Source of the DNA: Strongyloides papillosus | Taxonomy: Eukaryota; Nematoda; Chromadorea; Rhabditida; Strongyloididae | Reading direction: 5' to 3' | DNA: 64,000 bases | Assembly (NCBI GenBank): GCA_005656395.1 | Contig: SRSI01000073.1 | Location: 496,001-560,000, forward strand | In this document: positions 56,024-64,000 of the stretch, one piece after another | Layout of the letters: each line of letters starts with the position of its first letter | How positions within the stretch are numbered: the stretch's first letter is position 1 | The notes under the pieces: generated by a model | Told to the model about the DNA's origin: nothing | Databases searched by the model: none | Seen by the model: only the letters and a program-made list of their open reading frames with translations | Made by a program: the position numbers and the translations under genes

Positions 56024-57308
56024 TTAGGTTGTCCCATCCAAAATGACTATTTTTTGATACGCGTTGTTTGACACGCGTTTTCTCAAATGATTGGCTATGT
56101 TTTGGTATAAAAATCAAACTGTTAGATTCTCCTAAATCTCTTCTACACGTTGATATATATATCATTGCCATGAGCTCTGTTTATTATCATCTTACCTTAA
56201 AAACAAACAATGCTGTCAAAACGTGATATTCGCGCTATTATGCTGTACGAGTTCAAACGCGGTACTAATGCTGCAAAAACAACTCGAAAAATAAAGGAAA
56301 CTTTCGGAGAAAATCTTGTCTTTGCTTCTGCGGTTCAAAAATGGTTTAAAAACTTCAGAGAAGGCAGTAAGGATCTTGAAAATGAAGAGTCTGAGAGGCC
56401 TAAATTAGTTCTTCATAACGACGTGCTACGAGAAGTTGTTGAAGCAAATCCACGTATAACGGTTAGGGAACTTGCTAGAGAACTAAATGTATCCAAATCA
56501 ACAGTTTCCCGTCACTTAAAGGAGATAGAAAAGGCAAAAAAGCTTGACCGATGGATACCTCATGAATAAAACGACTATCAAAAATTACGTCGTTATGAAA
56601 TTTGTTATTTCCTCATTTTGAGGGACAGAAACGACCCATTTCTTGGTCATCTTATCACTTGCAATGAAAAATAGATTCTCTACGACAATCGCAAAAGATC
56701 TGGACAATGGTTAGACAAAAATGAAGACCCAAAACAGTTTCCGAAACCCAAACTATCCCCAAAGAAGATTATGGTGACTGTTTGGTGGTCTGCTATAGGA
56801 ATTATCCACTACGACTTTATGAAACCTGGTGAAACTATTACTTCGGAATCCTACTGTCAACAAATTAAAAAAATGCACCAGAAATTGTCCCAGAAAGTGC
56901 CCGCTTTAGTCAACAGAAAAGGACCGATTCTTCTCCACGATAACGCAAAGCCGCACGTTTCAAAAAGAACCGTTCAGAAACTGAGGGAATTGGGTATGAA
57001 ACTCTACCTCATCTGGCATACTCACCTGACCTTTCTCCAACAGATTACCACTTTTTAAAAACATCTGAACAATTTCTTAACGGAGAAAATCTTCAGGAAC
57101 GATAAGGAAGCAAAAACTGCCTTTGAAGTTTCATCGAATCTAGAAGCCTGGATTTTTATGTTGATGGAATCAATAAGCTCGTATCTCGTTGGCAACGATG
57201 TATAGATTGTAGTGGTTGTTATTTTGAATAACAATATTTATTTTTAAAAAAGTTATGTGTATTTAAAAATTAGAGTAAAAAATAGTCATTTTGGATGGGA
57301 CAACCTAA
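56024..57308 (+). mobile_element. Full-length mariner element (1285 bp), inactive
   Basis: Perfect-looking TIRs TTAGGTTGTCCCATCC...ATGACTATTTTTT between TA dinucleotides (56022-56023, 57309-57310). Length and termini are typical of the cecropia/SETMAR-type mariner group. The ~900-base transposase is present throughout but mutated. Confidence 0.92.
56210..57225 (+). pseudogene. Mariner transposase with stops, frameshifts and a catalytic Asp-to-Asn change
   Basis: The first 119 codons (56210-56569) hold the two helix-turn-helix motifs (AVQKWFKNFREG; VRELARELNVSKSTVSRHL). A TAA follows WIPHE. The frame then continues readable to about 56670, where the first catalytic motif TCDEKW reads TCNEK followed by TAG. 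The part from 56771 has MVTVWWSAIGIIHYDF and the second Asp in LLHDNAKPH. A further frameshift near 57000 shifts SPDLSPTDYH (third Asp) to another frame. At least two stops, one frameshift and a catalytic substitution make it dead. Confidence 0.9.
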
Positions 57309-57310
57309 TA

Positions 57311-57985
57311 TTTAAATGTTTAGGTAAGAATATGCTTTATTAATATTTAGTTGAATTTACTTTATTAGTAGCTAATGAATTAAAATATTAAATAGGTAAT
57401 AGATTTAATAAAAATATTCTACATTTTTAGATATTTTGTTTTCATTTGATTAAAAATATTATGCTAGTTATAAATATTTCTTTCATATTTTTTCTTTGTC
57501 AAAAAGCGATTTACAAAAAACATTTTAAAAATATTACCACTTCATTTTGTTATTGAACTAACTCCTTTTAATAAAATTCATTAAATAGATTTTATTAATT
57601 ATATCAAATAATTTTTTTATTCTTCTTAATTAAAATATTGTAGGCATTTCAGTAATCAATTAAAATGCATTTGTAAGAAGAATTTAATTTGTATATTGAT
57701 TAGAATTATATTTTATTTGTCATTTAAAGTAACTGAAAGCATCATACAATTTATTTATAGAGTTGTAAAAACAAACCTTTAATCAAAGTTTAAATATTGG
57801 TGTTTTTAACTATCTTTGTCATTAATTATGCAATGATAATTAGAATAAAAAATAAATAAACTATCCACTATATCTACAATCCTAAATATTAATTATTATA
57901 TATATAGAAGGAATAACCTCGAAAAAATAATTTACAATTTCGAATAAAATTTTAATAAAAATATTAACATATCATAATAGTAAAT
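57311..57985. other. Gene-free AT-rich stretch
   Basis: Nothing supportable. Confidence 0.5.
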
Positions 57986-57989
57986 TTAA

Positions 57990-58342
57990 CCCTTTCCCGA
58001 CCGGATGACGCATATATGCGTCATAAACAAAAATGTTACTGCGTAGTGGTAATTTATACTACAGATGAGAAACTTTGGAATAGTGTTTTCTACCCCTTAT
58101 AAAGTATTTGTATGGAAAAAAAGAAAAAATAAATTAACAAATAACAGTCAAATATCATATATAAGAGTAAATTTAATAAAATTTTAGTAAAAAAATATAT
58201 TTTAAACATATTTATTTAATTTTTACTGAAAAAATATATTACCAACCATAGTTAACCATTTATTCTACGTGAAAGTACTATTTCTATTTTACACACAGAG
58301 GAGTGCTTAATACAAAGAGAAAAATCTCTGGTCGTGAAAGGG
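57990..58342. mobile_element. piggyBac-derived MITE, copy 3 (353 bp)
   Basis: CCCTTTCCCGACCGG...GGTCGTGAAAGGG between TTAA (57986-57989, 58343-58346). The palindrome TGACGCATATATGCGTCA is near the left end, so it is oriented like copy 1. Confidence 0.9.
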
Positions 58343-58724
58343 TTAAATTATGGCATCTTTTTTGACGTAAATAGAAACTACTATTGAAATAAGAAAAGCA
58401 AAAAGAATTTTGAAACTCTAAGAAGAGAAAAGTTGACTCAAGGGTAATTCACGCAATAAACAATTACAATCAAAACGAATTGAAATACGAAGCTTTAGTA
58501 TTAGGATTTTAATCTCTACTGATATCAAAAACATTATCTAACAATTTTAATGTTTTTCAAAATGAAATTGTATAAGCTTTTTTAACAAAGTGCTATCTCG
58601 GATGATAATATAAAGTGAAAATATAAAATAAACCTTTTATTAATATAACGTTATTACAATCTATTCTTTCTTTTATTATGACATTTTGAATAAATACATC
58701 TTGGTATTTATAGTTTCTTTTGAT

Positions 58725-59775
58725 TAACGCCTTCTGAGGGCGTTACAATTGTTGTAAGTCAAGTAAAAAATAAAAAATCAGGAAGTCTTTTTAGTTTTGT
58801 AAGAAATATGTTTAGAAATAAAATTGTTATTGAGAAATATGAAACAATGTTTTTTACTAATGTAAAGCACTATTTTCAAAAGTTAACAAAAATGAATTTT
58901 ACAAATGACATATTAACTAATGAAACACATTACAATAATATAGTTTATATTCTTGAAAGTAAAACAAATGAAATAGTTGTTTCCAACTTTCAAAAAGCAT
59001 GTGAATCAAGAAACATAAGAATTAAACAATTTTATAGTGTGAACACACATGAAAGTATAGATGAAAAATTAAGAAATTATCTGGAAAGAACAGACATCAG
59101 CATAGTTGAACTAGAACTACATAAGAAGTACAGAATTAACGTATGCAAAACAGTAGAACCAGGGAAAATATATCACAACTACAAAATAGAAAATGTTTGT
59201 TACAAAATGCTTCCTGTTGTAGATAAAGATAATTCTTTAATGTTTGCAGATTCTGAAAATTATTTACATCACTTTTCACCAACTAAAGAATGCCGCAGTT
59301 TCTCACATCTTGGAGATGTTTTGGAAATTTTTAAAGAAGGAGAATCAAATTTGTATGAAAAAAGTACAAATCTATTTAATAGGAAGTTAAATGAAAGTTT
59401 CAAAAGTATGGCTCTTGGATGGTTAAGTCATTACTTTATCAAATAAAATAAATATATAATAATTGCATTAGGAGTAATAATTCTCATAATCATAACCTCA
59501 ATCTATATTTTTTTGGATGAATGGGGGGTAATTTTTGTAGCTAAAATACTTTTCAATTTTTTTTTTAAAATAAGTGGACTGATAATCAAAGCAGCTTATA
59601 AAATATTATTAACAATTATAAAAAGTGCTTTTTCATGCATATCCATTTATTTTTCACAGAAAAAAAAACACGCGATGAAGTGATTGAACTAAGAAATAGA
59701 GAAATTGAAAATCATATTAACACAATTCAAAACAATTCAGAAAATAATTTTGTTATTGACATGACACACTCTTAA
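58725..59775 (+). pseudogene. Broken envelope-like membrane glycoprotein fragment
   Basis: An open frame from 58725 (first ATG 58808) to a TAA at 59444 has four or more Cys, a CYKMLPV motif and scattered Asn-glycosylation sites. Directly after that stop the same frame continues with a strong transmembrane segment, a second hydrophobic stretch and, after an A-run frameshift near 59660, a charged cytoplasmic-type tail ending at 59775. A Cys-rich ectodomain, one anchor and a short tail is the layout of viral or retroelement envelope proteins. The CY-x-LPV region loosely recalls chuvirus/mivirus-type glycoproteins, from memory only. No N-terminal half or other viral gene adjoins it. The family is uncertain. 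Confidence 0.4.
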
Positions 59776-60859
59776 AAATTTAAAATTATTTTTCCAACTT
59801 TTTTAATTTTAATTTAAAAATTAATTGTTTTTTAACTTTTTTAATTTTTTAAAATTAACTTTTTTCATTGTTTTTACTTAATTACTTAATAATAAATAAA
59901 ATGAATAAAAAATATAGTAAAGTATTTTTTAATTGAATTTTTTTAAACTTAAAAAAACGCAGATTATCGTAAATGTAATTGATACTTAAAAAATCAGTTA
60001 TAATAACTAGTTTAAAAATTCGGTTTAATAAAATAAACGTTTTAATTGTGACACGTAATATTGTAAATACTTTATTACTATAAAATCTGTTAGGTAAATA
60101 AACAATACTGTTTCAAATAACATATAAGATAAACTCCAAAGATATTCGGAGCGAAATTGATACTTAAAAAAATTTATAAGGTGTCCGGAGTGGGTACGAA
60201 TAAAATATGGATATATCTGCGAATAGTAGTGTCTATTGCAGAAAGTAACTATGCTGCGGTCTAAAACAAAGTATAAAGCATGTATATAAATAGTAAATTA
60301 TTGTGATGTTCATATCACGATTTTTTAGTCAAAAATTTTCAAATCTAATGATAATTAGATGAAATAGTAAAATTTTCTGAAAAAATTTAATTATAATTTC
60401 TACTGTATGTTCAAAAATAAATTTTAAATATTTTTTATGTGTCTTTAATAAAATTTTTGTTTATGTTTATTTTAAAAGATTTTGAAATATATAAACTGTC
60501 GTATCCTTTAACGAACACCTTTGGGATTCGTCTAAAACCCAATCGCTCTAAGACCCGATAAAAATTAATTATTAGTTATCTTCTCTGATTATATAAGATA
60601 GATATAACTTTTGCTTTTTTTTTGTTAATTTTGTGAAATAAAAGGACTTTGTCTAACCTTTAGTTTTATACGGTAATTTTTCAGACATAAACCTTATAAT
60701 AAATATTAAAACGCTGCATTAGAATATTTTTATGTTATAGCATTTTTAGGTATTAAAATTTACAAGTAGCTGCGGTTCACAAACGGATCGATCCGCGAAT
60801 ACATATACAGATCATTGTTCGCTCTCAAAACCGTATTACTTTAAGATATTTTTTTATTT
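59776..60859. other. Gene-free AT-rich stretch
   Basis: No gene. A GC-richer patch at 60515-60560 and an ATCGATCCGCGAAT patch near 60785 are unidentified; the latter may belong to the repeat that follows. Confidence 0.45.
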
Positions 60860-61150
60860 TGATAGTAGAAAAAAGTTACATGGTTCAAGTTGAGAGTTTA
60901 GAAACATGAGGTAAAGTGGCAAGAATTGCCGAAAAAAAACTCTATAACAAGCAATAATGAGTGGCTTAATGTATAGTCACGATAATTGGTCGGAAAATTT
61001 TTATCTTTAACGTCTCGTTTTTATTTTTTGAAGTTTATTTGCCATATAAAAAAATAATATTTTTGCAATAACGAGAGTGCAAAACATGGCTACACATTTT
61101 TTAACGTAGTAAGCTTTGTAAAATTCAAATTCTAGTAAAAAATATGCCAA
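60860..61150. repeat. Diverged, uninterrupted copy of the repeat hosting the LTR element
   Basis: Blocks GAGGTAAAGT, AGGCAATGATGAGTG-like (AGCAATAATGAGTGGC), TTTTTATCTTTAACGTCT and AATAATATTTTT match 19540-19690. The sequence then runs straight on (ACATGGCTACACATTTTTTAA) into what at the other locus lies beyond the LTR element (24674 onward). Confidence 0.6.
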
Positions 61151-61977
61151 CGTGTAGAAAATAGTTTCCTTTTTCAATCCTTATTTTTGCTTTTATTACT
61201 TAGTGCTTATGAAGACTATAAATATATCAGTTACTACTTTTGGAAAGACTATGTATGCTTTTTGACTAATTTTGTTAATCTTAAAGCATCACAATCGCTT
61301 TTTTTAGAAACTTTTAAAAGTTCTTTCTTCTATTTCTCAGATAATTCGATCTTCAGGCTTTCTAGAGCTAAATTAACACATCTTTTAATTATTTCGTTTT
61401 CCTAGTTTTCCAACATTTACACAGAAACCCAAATTCTGGCTTTATTTTTTTTACTTCACTAATCTATTTCGATTACTGATCACTAGAAGTAATAAATTTA
61501 TTGAATTGACGACTCTATAATAGTATATAACAATTAATAAAATATGATAACAACTCTTATAAATTAAAATTAACTTAAAATGACGAATAAGTATTTTGTT
61601 TAAGTTTATATAGTAAAATTAGTCTCATCATTGTTATAAATATCACCACTATTTTTAAATAATTATTAATTAAAAATGATAAAACATTCAAAATATTTTA
61701 TTAAAACATTATTACAAAAATATGATTTAAAAAGTATAAAAAAAAAAGGAAATTTGAATGTTTTCTATTTACTGTTTATTAAAATAATTTATTGTTAAAA
61801 CTGTTAGACAATAAAAAAACACTTTATTATCGATACTAATTTTATTTATAAAAAACATTCTTTACATATTAGTTAAAATTATAATGACAAACACAGTTAG
61901 ATAAAATTAATCTTCTTGCACCATGTGCAACAAAAACAATTTTTCTCTGCTAAGATGTTTTTTCTTATTCAAGATAT
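61151..61977. other. Gene-free AT-rich stretch
   Basis: A 72-codon frame at 61187-61405 is Phe/Ser-rich noise. Nothing else seen. Confidence 0.5.
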
Positions 61978-62402
61978 CTAAAGTTCGACATTGCAAGTCC
62001 AGTAATCAAACCAGTTACTTCCAGTATGAACTGTACATTTTTCATACAAATAAAAACCATAACTTGGTTTTCTGGAACAATTACGATGATCAACTCGAAG
62101 ATAAAGTTCACCTTTATAAAAAAAAATAATTTTTTTTAATATGTTTACGTACCCCCCGTATAATACCATCCTGAATGTACAGAAAGAGTTCGCGTTGAAC
62201 CACATTCATCTTCTCTTGAATCGTAAACATGTCCTCGATAATAATCTGTTAACGTTAGTTTAACATCTTCATGACGACAAAAACAACCAGTAACTACTTC
62301 AACATTAATATGGTATATATACTTCCAGTAATCTCCAAAACTTCTAGATATTAAAATAATTACAAATAGTGTTAATATAAAAAAAAATTTATTTTTAAAC
62401 AT
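61978..62402 (-). CDS. Cysteine-rich transthyretin-like (TTL) family protein
   Basis: Exon 1 62402-62153, exon 2 62111-61978, 41-bp phase-1 intron (GTACGT...ATAAAG); 127 aa. A signal peptide MFKNKFFFILTLFVIILIS ends at SRSFG. The body starts HINVEVVTGCFCRHEDVKLT, the TTL first sheet with a CxC pair. Exon 2 begins GELYLRVDHRNC, the DHxC strand, and ends with WTCNVEL. Seven Cys in the mature part suggest extra disulfides compared with the other copies. It keeps the acidic DHR/DSRED composition typical of canonical TTLs. It is the most TTL-like of the set and appears intact. Confidence 0.8.
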
Positions 62403-62409
62403 TTTATTT

Positions 62410-62480
62410 TAACATTTTGGATATAAATTTTCTTTAAATACTAAAAATTAACATGCAAAACATTAAAAAATAAATATTTG
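62410..62480 (-). promoter_or_regulatory. Conserved TTL upstream block
   Basis: Read on plus: TTTAAATACTAAAAATTAAC, then CATGCAAAA and AAATAAATATTTGAT, the same order as upstream of the 46.1-, 53.0- and 54.7-kb TTL genes. Confidence 0.4.
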
Positions 62481-63141
62481 ATTTTTGATGAATTAAAAAC
62501 ATTAAATATAATGACAAACAAATACACACAAAACCTAATGGTGTCGTGCAGTTTATGATAAACCATCATTAACGGTTTGATGAAAAACGACATGTTACAT
62601 TTTAATGTAAACTGCATAATGACATTTATATTAAAAATTTTAATTTGTGGTTTAGTTAAAAATGAGGTAAATTTTTTTTGCATATAATGTACTATACATT
62701 CTTTTACAAAATGTCTTTGATAAAACTACACGATGTTATTTTATATAATTTTGTAATAATTATCAATTTTAATAAAAAAGTCTATTTATAAACATAAATA
62801 TTACGAATTTTCAAGTTAAACATTTCATTTGTTTTAGATAGTAATATTACTATAGAAATTTTTTAAACAATTCTACTATTAATTCATAAAAAAATTATTT
62901 TTATTTATCAATCGGTGCATTAAAAAATATTTTTTATTTTGGAGATAACTTCGTTACATTTTGTGTTTTTAAATCACAACGGGTTGAAAAAAAAATTAAT
63001 TTATCCATAAGTGTCGCAGAATCATCTATAAGAATAAGTGATGTTATTTGCGTAATTGATTCATGTAAACAAAAGACCGGTAAATTGAATCAAAGAAGAG
63101 ATAAATGTTTCTATGAAACTAAGTAGGTTTCAAAAGACAAG
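62481..63141. other. Gene-free AT-rich stretch
   Basis: No supportable feature. Confidence 0.5.
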
Positions 63142-63420
63142 ATGGGTCAAAGAAAAAGAAGGGCAAGAAAAACCAGAAAAGAACATCGTTGTCGGTTGAT
63201 AACAAAAAATTTTGTAAATAAACTTCCTGAATACCTATAACCATATATAAAAAATTCACTACTGGATTCATCTATATTAACAATAAAAGCTCTTGGACTG
63301 GGTGATTCAAAAGAGTTATAACAGAATGGACTAGAAAAAATAGATGAATTCAATATTAATGAAGCTGAAAAGAATCTTCAACAACATGATGCACTGAATA
63401 ATAATAAGAATCCATCTTAA
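63142..63420 (+). pseudogene. Coding-like frame with two stops, family unknown
   Basis: From an ATG the frame reads a very basic start (MGQRKRRARKTRKEHR), then ALGLGDSKEL and NEAEKNLQQHDALNN before TAA, with in-frame TAA codons near 63240 and 63328. Composition is protein-like and unlike the surrounding noise. No family assigned. Confidence 0.35.
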
Positions 63421-63714
63421 TTCAATAAAAATTAAAATTTTTTATAATGATTAGAATAAACACTATTATAAACATATATTTTAAAGTTTTTATACAATTT
63501 ATCCGTAAATTTACATTTACAATTTGCTAAAATATCATGTCTAAATATTTGTTGAAGTTGTTTAAAAAGATTCACGAGAGTAGTATCAACTTTTATCATC
63601 AAAGTATCCAATTATGAAAATGCCTATTTGCAAAATATTTGTCAGAAAATAACTTTCCAAATCTCTTTTGTATAGTAAATGTTAATTCTTTTTAATAACA
63701 ATATTTTTTATCAA

Positions 63715-64000
63715 TAGCTTAATCTAAATGTTCTTCCAAAAGCACCGAGAAATTCGGACAATGAAAATTGGGCGACTGGGAAAGTGGTAGAGGAAGCAAA
63801 AAGAAAGGAGATTAAACAAAGAATGTCTACAGAGGTACGTAAGAAACTATTCTATCATTAGCAAATGCAGCTCTTCTTAAACAACTTGAGAAAGAAAATT
63901 TGGCTCCAGAAAATATTGTAAAATGTATATATAAAGAAATATCAACCGATCTTGATGAAACTTTTAACAATAAAATAATATATTCTAAAAATAATCATAG
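63715..64000 (+). pseudogene. Coding-like fragment at the window end, frameshifted
   Basis: After a possible acceptor (ATCAATAG, 63710s) a frame reads NENWATGKVVEEAKRKEIKQ, then a shift leads to LANAALLKQLEKENLAPENI and IYKEISTDLDETF, still open at the right edge. A 27-bp GT-AG reading of 63836-63862 does not restore the frame, so a frameshift is more likely than an intron. Family not recognised. It could be a real gene continuing outside the window. Confidence 0.35.

Noticed and set aside
62441..62683. 80-codon minus-strand frame upstream of the 62-kb TTL gene
   Set aside because: Covers the shared TTL upstream block and has low-complexity Phe/Ile composition; no partner exon.
63836..63862. 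27-bp intron near the right edge
   Set aside because: Shorter than any intron here and does not rejoin the protein-like frames.

Overview
The window is very AT-rich eukaryotic DNA (roughly four fifths A+T by eye) with tiny spliceosomal introns (38-46 bp), a split nuclear tRNA-Leu gene, and at least six genes of the nematode-specific transthyretin-like (TTL) family, plus a prolyl-oligopeptidase-family gene. This points to a parasitic nematode. AT bias, short introns and TTL/POP genes fit Strongyloididae (Strongyloides/Parastrongyloides) best; the species is inference.

Layout. 1-2547: 3' part of a prolyl-oligopeptidase-like gene with a Thr/Pro/Lys-rich N-terminal region and a lost Ser-His pair. 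4-15 kb: a graveyard of broken gene pieces (PI4-kinase-like, KCNQ-channel-like, WDR82/Swd2-like, UDP-glucose-dehydrogenase-like, unknowns) mixed with deleted mariner and Tigger-type elements, with one intact tRNA-Leu(CAA). 15.9-17.3 kb: a Su(var)3-9-type chromodomain/SET histone methyltransferase that looks intact. 19.7-24.7 kb: a complete, young Ty3/gypsy-class LTR retrotransposon (119-bp LTRs with one difference, 5-bp target duplication, one 1492-codon ORF). Its native RNase H is degenerate and a cellular RNase H1-like domain sits after the integrase. 24.9-36.8 kb: piggyBac-derived MITEs, TTL genes, an older broken relative of the retrotransposon, and the piggyBac element itself inserted into it. 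38-56 kb: TTL genes separated by TIR and long foldback elements and a ~2.1-kb tandem array of ~524-bp units. 56-58.4 kb: a full-length but dead mariner and a third piggyBac MITE. 58.7-59.8 kb: a broken membrane-glycoprotein (envelope-like) fragment. 62 kb: a cysteine-rich TTL gene; 63-64 kb: coding-like debris.

TTL genes share one architecture: signal-anchor or signal peptide exon, a phase-1 intron of about 40 bp, and a second exon starting near an LYVKI-type strand. Four share a recognisable upstream block, so they are probably tandem or dispersed duplicates under common control. The rest of the window is dominated by repeats; several are nested in ways that give insertion order and precise termini.
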